Below, piece after piece: positions 30,501 through 39,059 of a stretch of DNA of 39,059 bases. The DNA lies in the IMG/VR virus record IMGVR_UViG_3300034980_000151, positions 1 to 39,059 of that record. One strand, 5' to 3'. Made by a program: the position numbers and the translations under genes. The notes under the pieces are model-generated. The model was not told where the DNA came from. It saw only the letters and a program-made list of their open reading frames with translations, and searched no databases. Source of the stretch: a virus. Positions within the stretch are counted from its first letter, which is position 1. The number at the start of each line of letters is the position of its first letter.

Positions 30501-30944
30501 ATGGCAGAAACATTTACAGTAAATACTACTTTTGAGTATTCAGATTCAAATGGTATTGCACATACGATAGAGGCGGTAGGATTCTCTATAGACACGGCAA
30601 CCAATTACGTTAAGCTGGACCAGAAGATACCCGTCAACAGTTCAACACATACAACGGTGCTAACTATGGGCGCTGATGCGGCGGGAGGTCTTACGTCCGT
30701 CAACTATGTAGTAATAGAAAACCTCGACACCACCAACGCGCTACAGGTAAAGGTATTCGATACGGGTGGCCACACGGCATACATCAAGATACCAGCCGAG
30801 GGGCATTATACATTAATGACATCTAACATGGAGGTCGACGAATCAGAAACAGCTTTTAGTGCTTATTCTACCACGGATACTATAACGGTATTGAATGCTG
30901 CCAGTGATACGGACTTTGTAAGAATCCTTGCAATAGGCACATAA
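30501..30944 (+). CDS. Beta-rich tail structural protein
   Basis: A 147-residue Thr/Ala-rich beta protein (YVVIENLDTTNALQVKVFDT, then EGHYTLMTSNMEVDE). It could be the tail-tube subunit or a small tail-tip protein. It shares the operon with two large tail proteins and the tape measure. Its stop overlaps the next start. Confidence 0.6.
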   Translation: MAETFTVNTTFEYSDSNGIAHTIEAVGFSIDTATNYVKLDQKIPVNSSTHTTVLTMGADAAGGLTSVNYVVIENLDTTNALQVKVFDTGGHTAYIKIPAEGHYTLMTSNMEVDESETAFSAYSTTDTITVLNAASDTDFVRILAIGT

Positions 30945-32470
30945 TGGCGCTAACTATACAAACATCTCCTCCGTCTTGGGGTGCTGTATATAGGCCGTTG
31001 GAGTTTGAGGTATCAAGCGACATTAACCCATCTACGCACCCTTACGACAATGTAAACATCATATCCGTAAGAAAGGCTAATAACTCGGACCAATCTTTGG
31101 GCGCTCAGTCTGATGACGTGGTAGTGGTTCATGCTTTCTCTCCTCTGTTTCCAACGAAGCAACATATTGAGATAGTTGATCTAACCGACGAACTATACAA
31201 AGGCGTGTATAGGGTGAAGCGCAAACTGAGCAACACCAAGTGCGTAATTGATACCTCTTACAATGGTGACGATTACGGCGGCACGATAAACAAGTATTAC
31301 AATCGTTTTGGTATTATCTGTAGAGTGTATCTAGGAACAGCAGCCACGGGCACACCGTTAGCGAAGTTTAAAGTTGATGTGAAAGACAGTAGCGATAACT
31401 ACCACTTTGACGTAAGCGGACTATTGCAAAAAGAGTTAGGCCCGTATTTCGCTACCTCACCACCTATACAGGGTCAAGATGGAGGCGATGTATATACCAA
31501 TTACATATGCACGTTCACAGAAGAGTATGACTTTTTACTTAACGATGGCACGTATCCGCTAACAGAAACAACAGGCAACAAGGTTACGAGTTCTGTGTTT
31601 ACGGCTGTTAATTCGGCCCCTCAGTTTGTCATGATGCGTAACCAAGTTCATGAGTCGGATATACGCGATGACTTAGCCTCCTTTGTTGTTGATCTGGTAG
31701 ACACCGATGCTCGGTTTTTAACCAACGCACCACAGGCTATTGACGTATGGCAGGACTTCGACACGGGTAATGAGAGCCCATTTCAGTTACAGGTATGCAT
31801 GGAGGGTGGTTTGGCAGCGGGCACGTATGACATGTATGTCATTGCTTACAATGCGGCTGGTGGAGTGGTAGCGTTTAACGGCATGGGATTTACTAAACCA
31901 ACAACGGATAGCGTTATCACTTTTAATGCAGGACCAGCGGGCTTTACACTAACAGAAGTCCCAGCCACAACGAGATACTACACCATACAGCTACGTAAGG
32001 ATGCTAGCGCAATAAGCGAATTACGGCGGTTTAACATCTTCTCAGACTGCAAACCAGGCGAAAAGCTCTTTCATTGGGAGAACGTCTACGGTGGTATAGA
32101 TACTTATTTGTTCAGGGGTGCAGAATCACAGCAGCTAAAACACAAAAGGAGTCTTGTTCAGAGCAAACTATCGGCTACACATTCCGATCTACAAGAGGCA
32201 GAGGTAAGCGTTAGCGAGGTATCGAGCGAGGAACTATTTACCAGCAACACCAGTATTCAGAGCTTAGAGTATCGGGAATGGCTCACGGGTATATTAAAGT
32301 CTCCGAGGGTATGGGTATCTATCAAGCGTAGTAGCGAGTTCGGGACAACAAGTAAGATACCAGTAGTAATAAAGGACGGCAATGTAAACGTATGGAACAG
32401 CCAGAAGTCAACAGGTAACTTTAGTTTTAAATGGAGGTTCGCACACGAACAAATATCTCAACGTGCCTGA
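30944..32470 (+). CDS. Large tail protein (tip/baseplate-like)
   Basis: A 508-residue protein. SPLFPTKQHIEIVDL, CVIDTSYNG and KVDVKDSSDNYHFDVSGLLQ match a family of tail proteins frequent in Bacteroidetes phages and prophages, where F-D-V-S-x-x-L-Q is a fixed stretch. The stop overlaps the GTG start of the next tail gene. Distal tail location is inferred. Confidence 0.65.
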   Translation: MALTIQTSPPSWGAVYRPLEFEVSSDINPSTHPYDNVNIISVRKANNSDQSLGAQSDDVVVVHAFSPLFPTKQHIEIVDLTDELYKGVYRVKRKLSNTKCVIDTSYNGDDYGGTINKYYNRFGIICRVYLGTAATGTPLAKFKVDVKDSSDNYHFDVSGLLQKELGPYFATSPPIQGQDGGDVYTNYICTFTEEYDFLLNDGTYPLTETTGNKVTSSVFTAVNSAPQFVMMRNQVHESDIRDDLASFVVDLVDTDARFLTNAPQAIDVWQDFDTGNESPFQLQVCMEGGLAAGTYDMYVIAYNAAGGVVAFNGMGFTKPTTDSVITFNAGPAGFTLTEVPATTRYYTIQLRKDASAISELRRFNIFSDCKPGEKLFHWENVYGGIDTYLFRGAESQQLKHKRSLVQSKLSATHSDLQEAEVSVSEVSSEELFTSNTSIQSLEYREWLTGILKSPRVWVSIKRSSEFGTTSKIPVVIKDGNVNVWNSQKSTGNFSFKWRFAHEQISQRA

Positions 32471-34511
32471 AACACTCTACATAAACGGTAGTAAGGTGGC
32501 CCTAGCAAAAGGGATGAAAGGAATAGTATCCTTTGATATATCTATTGATGACTACCGTAACCCCTCGGCACGTAGAGGCCATAGAAGTAATTCAGTAACA
32601 ATACCCAAGACCAAAGCTAACGAGGACGTTTTAGGATATACCGACCCAACCGTAACAGGTCAGGACTTCGACGATAAGGCACTCAACGAATACTACATAA
32701 CCGACCACGCAGGGGTAACAACTTCTAAAGGAATAGCCGATGTTGTAGAGGGTGGAGACTCTTACAAGGTTCGTTTGTATAGTAACAACGCCAAATGGAG
32801 TTTAAGGGGCGACATACGCGACCTAGACATGGGCGAGAAGTATTTTGATGAGAGCGAAGCGGTAGCCACCTTTGACAAAACAGGCTGGGACGTTAGATAT
32901 ACTATGATAGATTACGGTGTATTTGAGGACTTAAAAGGCGGCAAATTAGGCGATGCAATACGTATCAACGAGCTATTCCCAGCTATCAGCGTAAAACAAA
33001 TCTTAGATCGGGCCTTTGAAGAGATCGACCACACCATTAAATACGAGGGTATTTGCAAGAAATGGATCGATCGATTAGAGATACCTTACACTGGCAAGGG
33101 CATACAGATAACCCAAAGAGACAAGGATGACAATGTAGCTATTGCGGAGCGGGCTATGCAGTTATTTAGGGCCACTTGGACGGGTCACATGTGGCTAAAG
33201 ATTCCCATACCTGTAGAAACCTTTGACCCAGGTAATAATTACTTCGTACCACAGGCCCCGCCAAATATACCTCAATACAGTTGCCCCTTTGACGGTGACT
33301 ATGATATACACATTGAATTTGATTTAGAGGTAATTAACGTAGGTATGGGTAATCTCGGCGCTCCTCCCTTGTTAGGTGAGTGGGAATACACCTTTCAGCT
33401 ATGGCATAGCGTATGGACACCGACCCAGATAGCAGCGGAAAAAAAGCTAAAGCCCAACAATGGCATTCCTTTACTGCAATGGCAGACCACAAAAGAACAC
33501 GTAGACATACTGTTCACCGATGTTCCAGCTATTGTATTGCAGACATTTTGGTTTATGTTCTACATAGAGAACACCCCAGAGCATGGAACAGCGTCAAAGA
33601 TAGGCCCCGCCACGGTAATAAGGAACCTAAAATGCACCTACACGCCTAAAAACATACCACTAGGTGAGGGTGCGAGCTTCGATATAGCTAAGACATTACC
33701 CAAGATGAAGCAAAAAACGCTCTTTAGGTCCGTAACTCAGCTATTAAATCTGATGATTGACACGCCCGACGATAGCACAGAGATTACTTGCATGACCTAT
33801 GACGATTTCTATCTGAGCGAAACAAATGCAGACGACTGGGAAGACAAGGTAGATACGTCAAAGCCTGTTAAGTTCTCCAAGCTCAAAGAGCTAAAAAAAG
33901 AGTTAGAGTTTAGTTGGTTAGATGATGACGATTTATTGCTCACTGAGGCAGACAAAAAAGATTATGCTGATAGGACATATGAACTACGAGATGAGTTCTT
34001 AGAAGGGTCCGTAGACGTTGTAAAGATGCCTTTTGCAGCTACCAAGATGGGTAATTCGTTTGACAATACGATATATATGCCTTTGATGTATAAAGATGAG
34101 GACGAGATTTCCACCGAACGCAAACCACGATTACTACTAAACGGCGGTAAGGTATTGGGTGGATGGCGCAGCACCCGACACGGATACGAAGCATATCCTT
34201 TAAGCTACTTTATACCAGCTACCAGAGGAGACTTCGATATGAGTCTAGCAATGGGCAACCACGACAATCTAAAAGGCATTGTAGACAAACTACATTTAGA
34301 CAAGATAAGCAAGTGGGATAACTCAAAGATGATGCTTTGCCATGTGAGGCTGAACAGTAAGGACATGCTAAACTTAAACTTTCGCAATCCTAAGAAACTA
34401 CGTATGCCAAACGGCAATACGGCCTACTTCTTTTTAAACAAGATAAAAGGGTATTTACCAGGCGTTGACGGTAGCTACCCGTGTGAACTAATACAAGTGC
34501 CCAATGGCTGA
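32463..34511 (+). CDS. Large tail protein, Bacteroidetes tail-tip family
   Basis: A 682-residue protein from GTG 32463. The N-terminus LYINGSKVALAKGMKGIVSF, then IDDYRNPSARRGHRSNSVTI and PKTKANEDVLG follows a well-known pattern of Bacteroidetes phage tail proteins (a strand, a turn, R-x-x-x-S-x-x-x-x-I-P-x-T-x-x-N). The length suits a Dit/Tal-like tail tip protein. Overlaps the tape measure gene by 8 bases. It lies before the tape measure, which is unusual for tip genes. Confidence 0.7.
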   Translation: MPETLYINGSKVALAKGMKGIVSFDISIDDYRNPSARRGHRSNSVTIPKTKANEDVLGYTDPTVTGQDFDDKALNEYYITDHAGVTTSKGIADVVEGGDSYKVRLYSNNAKWSLRGDIRDLDMGEKYFDESEAVATFDKTGWDVRYTMIDYGVFEDLKGGKLGDAIRINELFPAISVKQILDRAFEEIDHTIKYEGICKKWIDRLEIPYTGKGIQITQRDKDDNVAIAERAMQLFRATWTGHMWLKIPIPVETFDPGNNYFVPQAPPNIPQYSCPFDGDYDIHIEFDLEVINVGMGNLGAPPLLGEWEYTFQLWHSVWTPTQIAAEKKLKPNNGIPLLQWQTTKEHVDILFTDVPAIVLQTFWFMFYIENTPEHGTASKIGPATVIRNLKCTYTPKNIPLGEGASFDIAKTLPKMKQKTLFRSVTQLLNLMIDTPDDSTEITCMTYDDFYLSETNADDWEDKVDTSKPVKFSKLKELKKELEFSWLDDDDLLLTEADKKDYADRTYELRDEFLEGSVDVVKMPFAATKMGNSFDNTIYMPLMYKDEDEISTERKPRLLLNGGKVLGGWRSTRHGYEAYPLSYFIPATRGDFDMSLAMGNHDNLKGIVDKLHLDKISKWDNSKMMLCHVRLNSKDMLNLNFRNPKKLRMPNGNTAYFFLNKIKGYLPGVDGSYPCELIQVPNG

Positions 34512-36942
34512 ACAGAAGGATATATTTTTTAGCGTAAAGATAGATGGCAAGGATACGGTAAAGACCATCGGCCAGATGACGGGCGAGTTGCAAAACTCTA
34601 AGAACCAGTTAACGAAACTCAACAAAGAGTTTAAGACGGGCAAGATAGGCCAAGAGGCCTACGGGAAAGCTGCTACCAAGCTACGAACGAACATTAAATC
34701 TTTATCGGGCAATCTGCGTGAGGCAGAGAACAAAATGTCGGGCCTCACTAAGCAGGGCTTACGGTTTCGGGATAAGATGGCGGGCGGGCTAACTAAGTCG
34801 ATAAAAGAGGTCGGGTTGCAGTTAGGTAAGGCATTTGCTGTGGGAGCTATAGTCGCGGGCCTTACTAAGATGGTAGATATTTTTAAGGACTTTGCAGCGG
34901 CTAACAGCACGCTAACGGCAATCTTAGGCGGCACAGAGGAGCAGATGAAAGCCCTGTCAGATCAGGCTAAAGCGTTAGGAGCATCTACGGCCTTTACCGC
35001 TTCTCAGGTAGTAGAATTACAAACAGAATTTGCCAAGTTAGGCTTTACGGCAGAGCAGATAGGTGATGTAACAGAGGCCACATTGAATCTCGCAGCGGCG
35101 AGCGGCACAGACTTAGCAACGGCAGCAGCAACAGCGGGTGGAACATTAAACGCATTCGGTTTAGCAGCGACAGAAACGGGTCATTTAACCGATGTAATGG
35201 CAGCTAGTTTTACTAAATCTGGTTTGGATATGACCAAGTTTAGCGAGACAATGAAGTCAGCGGCCCCAATTGCAAAGGCGGCGGGTGTAAGCCTAGAGGT
35301 AGCAACAGCGGCAGCGGGTAAACTGGCAGACGCCAATATCTCAGGCTCGGTAGCTGGAACAGGACTAAAGAAAATCTTTGCAGAGCTAGTAAAAGACGGT
35401 AAGCCTTTAGAGGAAAGCCTAGACGATATAGCGCAAGAGATGGAAGGTGCAAGTAGCAACGCTGAAAAGTTAGCTATTGCCGAGGGTAGGGTAGGAAATA
35501 TTGCAAAGGGTTCTTTATTGGTTCTGGTAGAGCAAAGAAAAGAGCTTGGTGCGTTGGCGGGCGAACTAGAAAACGCCGACGGTAGTGCACAAGCAATGGC
35601 TGACACTATGCTAGACAACTTAGCGGGTGATATTACTAAGGCTGGCAGCGCATGGGAAGGCTTTGTATTGAGCCTTGAAGATGGAGAAGGTGTTATTAGT
35701 GACGTTTTACGGGGTGTTACACAAGGCACTAGCGAGTTGTTAGCCAGGTTAACGGACCTAAACAGTCTCGGTTTTAGCGGGACCATAGCCAAGAACACCA
35801 AGGAAGGCCTAGAGGAGCAATTTGGTATAACTGACAAGATTGTAAAACTAAGGAAGGCGGCAGCAGACGGTGATGAAGAGGCCGCAAAGAGGCTTGAAAC
35901 GCTTGTATTAGGACTTAGGGGTAAGGTAGAGGGCTTGATTGGTGAGGGTGAATTAACAGCAGCACAGGCGCTATCTGATTTAGTAAAAGAAGCTGGCGCA
36001 GTAGGTATTGGAGGTGAGCCCGTAGAGGGTGGTGCAGCGGTAGAGGGTGAAGGTGAAACGGGCGGCGGTGGCGGTGCGGTATCTCCAAAGGTAGAGGCAG
36101 CACAGACAGAGGCCCAGATGTTAGCGGAGATTAAAGCCATTGAAGATCAACTAGCTTTAGACGCATTACTAGCCACAAAGGAAAAAGAGCAAGCTATATT
36201 AGATGCCCAGCTAGAGCACAACAGGGAGCGCGACGAAAACGACCTAGGCGATAGGGTTGCTGCAAACGAAGCAGAAAAAGAAACTAACCAAGACAGGATA
36301 GACCAGTTAGCAAAAGACCAAGAAGCAGAGGCAAACATAAGACTAGCAAGGGTGGCAAGCGCACATAGCGCACTAGGCAGTATAGCGAGAATAGCAGGAG
36401 AAGAGACAAAGATAGGTAAGGCGGCACTCGCAGCGCAAAAGGCAGTAGCCCTAACACACATAGGTATTAATCTAGGTAAGGAGCTGTCCGCGATTGGCAC
36501 AAATGCAGCAGCTAACCCCCTAAACATACCTACAGCAGGTATAGCGGGCGTAACTCAAACGGCAATACTTAGCGCGCTTGCAATAGGAAAAGCCGCAGTA
36601 AATACGGGTCTGGTATTAGCCGCAGCGGGTGGTGCTGACTTCGTGACAACAGGCCCGCAGATGATGATGGTAGGAGATAATCCAGGTGGCCGAGAGCGGG
36701 TAACAGTGGAGCCATTGTCAGGAGCAGGAACAACACGAATGTTAAACGGTGTTCCTCATTTGGCAGGGGGTGGTAGCGTAACCACAGGAGTAGGGCAGAG
36801 CTTTGTAAGCGATAACGGCCAATCTCAGATGGCAGACCAGATACTTGAGGGAATGAGTAACATGAATATAGGATTGAATATACATGAGTTAAACGCGGCC
36901 CAAGCTGATTTAAGTAACGCCGTTGAAATGTCAGAAGTATGA
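34504..36942 (+). CDS. Tail tape measure protein
   Basis: An 812-residue protein. Residues 1-85 form a coiled coil. Residues about 110-340 are the TP901-type tape measure core (LSDQAKALGASTAFTASQVV, EFAKLGFTAEQIGDVTEATL, AGVSLEVATAAAGKL). Residues 540-640 are a charged coiled coil, and the region 655-720 is hydrophobic. The low-complexity Ala/Gly part near 510-530 is a linker. As a rule of thumb of about 0.15 nm per residue the tail would be near 120 nm. It has an ATGA overlap with the next gene. Confidence 0.9.
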   Translation: MAEQKDIFFSVKIDGKDTVKTIGQMTGELQNSKNQLTKLNKEFKTGKIGQEAYGKAATKLRTNIKSLSGNLREAENKMSGLTKQGLRFRDKMAGGLTKSIKEVGLQLGKAFAVGAIVAGLTKMVDIFKDFAAANSTLTAILGGTEEQMKALSDQAKALGASTAFTASQVVELQTEFAKLGFTAEQIGDVTEATLNLAAASGTDLATAAATAGGTLNAFGLAATETGHLTDVMAASFTKSGLDMTKFSETMKSAAPIAKAAGVSLEVATAAAGKLADANISGSVAGTGLKKIFAELVKDGKPLEESLDDIAQEMEGASSNAEKLAIAEGRVGNIAKGSLLVLVEQRKELGALAGELENADGSAQAMADTMLDNLAGDITKAGSAWEGFVLSLEDGEGVISDVLRGVTQGTSELLARLTDLNSLGFSGTIAKNTKEGLEEQFGITDKIVKLRKAAADGDEEAAKRLETLVLGLRGKVEGLIGEGELTAAQALSDLVKEAGAVGIGGEPVEGGAAVEGEGETGGGGGAVSPKVEAAQTEAQMLAEIKAIEDQLALDALLATKEKEQAILDAQLEHNRERDENDLGDRVAANEAEKETNQDRIDQLAKDQEAEANIRLARVASAHSALGSIARIAGEETKIGKAALAAQKAVALTHIGINLGKELSAIGTNAAANPLNIPTAGIAGVTQTAILSALAIGKAAVNTGLVLAAAGGADFVTTGPQMMMVGDNPGGRERVTVEPLSGAGTTRMLNGVPHLAGGGSVTTGVGQSFVSDNGQSQMADQILEGMSNMNIGLNIHELNAAQADLSNAVEMSEV

Positions 36943-37145
36943 CCGATAAGTTAAACATTACCGACCCTGAACAGTTAAAAGCCTTAATTCCTGAGAAGGT
37001 GGTAAGAGACTACACGTTAGCCCAACAGGTAGAGGAAAAGATAAAAGAGGGTAACAGTCGACACGCCGCTATTGAATCGGTAGAGATTGAGCGAAACAAA
37101 GAAAGTTACGACACTATCAAAAGGGCGCACGAAAAGCATTCATAA
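36939..37145 (+). CDS. Small protein closing the tail operon
   Basis: A 68-residue charged helical protein (VRDYTLAQQVEEKIKEGNSR) with ATGA overlap to the tape measure and a terminator directly after. Unknown, possibly a tail assembly factor. Confidence 0.6.
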   Translation: MTDKLNITDPEQLKALIPEKVVRDYTLAQQVEEKIKEGNSRHAAIESVEIERNKESYDTIKRAHEKHS

Positions 37146-37167
37146 TTCTTTCTTCCCTCTCTTGTAG

Positions 37168-37203
37168 CGCCCGATGTTAGTTCTCTTTCGTCGGGCGTTT
37201 TTT
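37168..37203 (+). terminator. Rho-independent terminator after the tail operon
   Basis: CGCCCGA (37168-37174) pairs with TCGGGCG (37191-37197) around a 16-base loop, followed by six Ts (37198-37203). Confidence 0.9.
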
Positions 37204-37240
37204 ATGCACAAATAGCGTAATAACACGGCTTAACCTGTTG

Positions 37241-37248
37241 TAATTTTA
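37241..37248 (+). promoter_or_regulatory. TAnnTTTG-like element before the protease gene
   Basis: TAATTTTA ends 4 bases before ATG 37253, the same spacing as at 24759. It differs from TAnnTTTG in its last base, and no TTG lies at the usual upstream distance. The preceding terminator requires a new promoter hereabouts, so this is the candidate. Confidence 0.4.
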
Positions 37249-37252
37249 TAGA

Positions 37253-38377
37253 ATGGAGATAAAGAACGCGGCCACAGACACCTCAGAGCTTTCTATCTAC
37301 GGTGATATAGGCGAGGATTGGTTTGGCGATGGCCACACGATGAACAGCCTTAAAGACCAGTTAAGCGAGATCAGCACGGCAAATATCAATGTTCGTATCA
37401 GTTCTTTAGGTGGAGACGTAGACGACGGGTTAGTAATGTATAACCTATTACGCACCAATGCAGCGCACGTAACGACCTTTATCGAGGGTATGACAGCCTC
37501 GGCAGGGACAATAGTTGCCCTTGGTGGTGATCGTGTAGAGATAGATGAGAACGCTTTATTTCTAGTCCATAATGCTTGGACCCTAACAATGGGCAACGCT
37601 GACGAACTACGCAAGACAGCCGAGGACATGGATAAGATTGACGCGGCACTAATCAATATATACAAGAAACAAACGGGGAAAAGGAAGAGCCAGATTAAAA
37701 GCTTAATGGCAGAGGAGAAATGGCTAACAGCAGACGAGGCGAAAGAGTTTGGCTTTGTTGACGCGGTTATACCTACTAAACTAAAGGCCGCTGCAAGTGT
37801 AAAGAGCATCAAGGGAATAGAGGGCTTGATTACCGAAAAGAAACTACCAGAAATACCAACGAATTACATAAATAAATTGAATGAAATGACTGAAAACAAA
37901 GAAGAGGCGCAAGGCATCCTAGAAAACATCAAGGCTGCAATGGGCTTCAAAAACGATGCAAAGCTCAAAGAAGAGTTAAAAGCATCACAGGAAGAGGTGA
38001 CTACCTTAAAGGCCAAGATTGATGAGCTTGAAGGCGACACCGATCAGGCTAAACTATTAGAGACAGCCGAAAACGATCTAAAAGAAGCTAACACGAAAGT
38101 AGAAGCATCTGCAAAAGAGGTAGAGACTTTACAAACTTCTATTTCTGAGTATGACACTAAGGTAGCAGCACTACAGGCAGAGATTGAAGAGGCTAATTCT
38201 AAGGTTATCGGCGACCCGCCAAGCGGAAAGAGCGAAGCAGGTAAGCAGAATCCAGGCGACAACGAAGAGCCACAAAAGCTCACAGCAAGCGCACAGATCG
38301 TTCAGAACATGATCGAAGAGAATCGCGAATGGATTGATATCAACACACCAACAAAGAAGGAGGTAGAGAATGTCTAA
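37253..38377 (+). CDS. ClpP-like prohead protease fused to a scaffold
   Basis: A 374-residue protein. Residues 1-175 are a ClpP/S14-type head-maturation protease: ISSLGGDVDDGL (50-60), active-site Ser83 in GMTASAGTI, His106 in FLVHNAW, and WLTADEAKEFGFVDAV as the C-terminal end of the fold. Residues 215-320 are a long coiled coil, which fits an internal scaffold. Protease and scaffold are one chain, and the scaffold would be cut out during maturation. It precedes the capsid gene by about 200 bases. Confidence 0.88.
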   Translation: MEIKNAATDTSELSIYGDIGEDWFGDGHTMNSLKDQLSEISTANINVRISSLGGDVDDGLVMYNLLRTNAAHVTTFIEGMTASAGTIVALGGDRVEIDENALFLVHNAWTLTMGNADELRKTAEDMDKIDAALINIYKKQTGKRKSQIKSLMAEEKWLTADEAKEFGFVDAVIPTKLKAAASVKSIKGIEGLITEKKLPEIPTNYINKLNEMTENKEEAQGILENIKAAMGFKNDAKLKEELKASQEEVTTLKAKIDELEGDTDQAKLLETAENDLKEANTKVEASAKEVETLQTSISEYDTKVAALQAEIEEANSKVIGDPPSGKSEAGKQNPGDNEEPQKLTASAQIVQNMIEENREWIDINTPTKKEVENV

Positions 38378-38513
38378 GATGGTAACAATGCAACGCCCTG
38401 ACGGAGAGTATAAAGATGTCCCCGCTGGCATGGTGAAGCATTACGAAGGCTTGAATTGGTCTAAATCAGATCGACCAAGCGCAAAGAAAACAACAAAATC
38501 TAAAAAGAAATAA
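38370..38513 (+). CDS. 47-residue basic protein between protease and capsid
   Basis: It reads MSKMVTMQRPDGEYKDVPAG, then 27 more residues ending in a run of lysines. ATG lies 8 bases inside the end of the protease gene. Its lysine-rich end resembles the 1608 protein. A head-related role is inferred from place only. Confidence 0.6.
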   Translation: MSKMVTMQRPDGEYKDVPAGMVKHYEGLNWSKSDRPSAKKTTKSKKK

Positions 38514-38522
38514 CTAAAAAAA

Positions 38523-38574
38523 CGGGGCTGACGCTGCACCTATAACAAGGTATCAAGACAGCTAACGCAGCCCG
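38523..38574 (+). promoter_or_regulatory. Structured leader before the major capsid gene
   Basis: GGGCTG (38525-38530) pairs with CAGCCC (38568-38573), then CG/CG and CTG/CAG continue the stem past bulges. Inside, ACCT (38538-38541) pairs with AGGT (38548-38551). It has no T run after it, and ATG 38585 follows. It may stabilise the capsid mRNA or be a processing site. Confidence 0.5.
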
Positions 38575-38584
38575 ACTATAAACA

Positions 38585-39059
38585 ATGGCAAATTTAATTA
38601 CGCACAGTCTGAGCTTCACCAAAGAGTTAGCTACAGAGCTGTTTTTCCAACCCCTATTTGTAAATGACCTAGAGTTCAAGTCTATGGTCACGGTGATTAC
38701 AAATGTAAAGGGCTCAAGGGCACTAAATCAGATTAGCGCACTTGACAAGATCACCAAAGTTTACCAACAAGGAACTAGTTTCACATCTAGTTCAGGCGTA
38801 ACAATAACCCAGAAGACGCTAACAGTAGGCCGCTTGAAGGCAGAAGTTAAGCAGAACGGCCGCGCACTATATGACTCTGTAATGGAGGAGTTGGTAGCTC
38901 AAGGCATAGACTCAAACAACGTAGAAGGAACGGTATTGGAAGAGATTATAGTATCTCTCTTTATGCCAGGTTTGAAGCGTGACAGGGACCGCCAAGGGTG
39001 GTTAGGTGACACTACAAAAGAAACTATTACCAGTTCTATCAGAACGGGCACACTTGATA
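38585..39059 (+). CDS. Major capsid protein, N-terminal part (continues at position 1)
   Basis: ATG 38585 follows AAACA. The first 116 residues are coded up to 38932, after which the circle closes at position 1. The bases to 39059 repeat 1-127. The chain starts MANLITHSLSFTKELATELF. Residues 60-80 (TKVYQQGTSFTSSSGVTITQ) look like an extended arm, and 93-113 like a spine helix. See the entry at 1 for the rest of the protein and its inserted domain. Confidence 0.8.
   Translation, partial: MANLITHSLSFTKELATELFFQPLFVNDLEFKSMVTVITNVKGSRALNQISALDKITKVYQQGTSFTSSSGVTITQKTLTVGRLKAEVKQNGRALYDSVMEELVAQGIDSNNVEGTVLEEIIVSLFMPGLKRDRDRQGWLGDTTKETITSSIRTGTLD
38933..39059. repeat. Terminal direct repeat, copy 2 (circle overlap)
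   Basis: Identical to 1-127. Removal of one copy gives a circle of 38,932 bases with an uninterrupted capsid gene. Confidence 0.95.

Noticed and set aside
33413-33649. 78-codon + strand frame inside the 32463 gene
   Set aside because: It lies fully inside a well-supported tail gene in another frame and has a His/Arg-rich, unprotein-like composition.
35181-36140. 319-codon open frame on the - strand
   Set aside because: It is the mirror of the tape measure gene. Ser/Pro/Ala-rich composition is the reverse complement of its Ala/Gly/Glu codons, and there is no own start context.
1-39059. tRNA genes and CRISPR arrays
   Set aside because: Looked for in the few gaps between genes; no cloverleaf or regularly spaced repeats were seen. 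Gaps are all under 200 bases.

Overview
The window is one complete tailed-phage genome, assembled as a circle. Its last 127 bases (38933-39059) repeat its first 127, so the unique circle is about 38,932 bp. The repeat lies inside one gene, the major capsid gene, which starts at 38585 and runs across the join to 999. All convincing genes are on the + strand, packed with ATGA, TTGA, GTGA or TAATG stop/start overlaps. I see no integrase, tRNA, rRNA or CRISPR array. The promoter type (TTG or TTTG, about 17-21 bases, then TAnnTTTG), A-rich starts without Shine-Dalgarno sites, moderately low GC and protein types known from Bacteroidetes phages point to a siphovirus-like phage of a Bacteroidetes host, probably Flavobacteriia-like. 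The host is inference.

Layout. 8398-15243: early region with an SNF2-type helicase, a DNA methyltransferase, an XRE regulator, a pseudaminic-acid-type methylase, RecT and a ParB-like DGQHR protein. 15244-19699: replication and recombination, with a structured leader, a DUF6291-type initiator carrying iteron-like repeats, a RecA-fold ATPase, a DUF5675 L,D-transpeptidase-like protein, NinG-like, NinB-like and RusA-like proteins. 19700-24751: many small accessory genes and a PAPS-reductase-like PP-loop enzyme. 24771-36942: a virion protein, a GIY-YIG-like protein, the terminase, a tail gene with a probable -1 frameshift on ten Ts, tail proteins and the tape measure. 37253-3559 (through the join): a ClpP-like protease/scaffold fusion, major capsid protein, portal and connector. 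3556-8227: adhesin-like beta proteins with a LamG domain, small membrane proteins and a two-gene nonulosonic-acid pair (PseF-like cytidylyltransferase plus DUF115/Maf-like protein).

How it works together. Three strong early promoters share a motif and a near-identical leader. Late genes have TAnnTTTG-like elements 4-5 bases before ATG, suggesting leaderless transcripts. Structural genes run terminase, tail, tape measure, protease, capsid, portal, connector, adhesins, so the head and tail blocks are swapped relative to the usual order. Items most worth following up are the T10 frameshift, the leader ORF that reads through a terminator-like RNA just before the initiator gene, the origin-like repeats inside that gene, and the phage-borne sugar activation/transfer/methylation genes.
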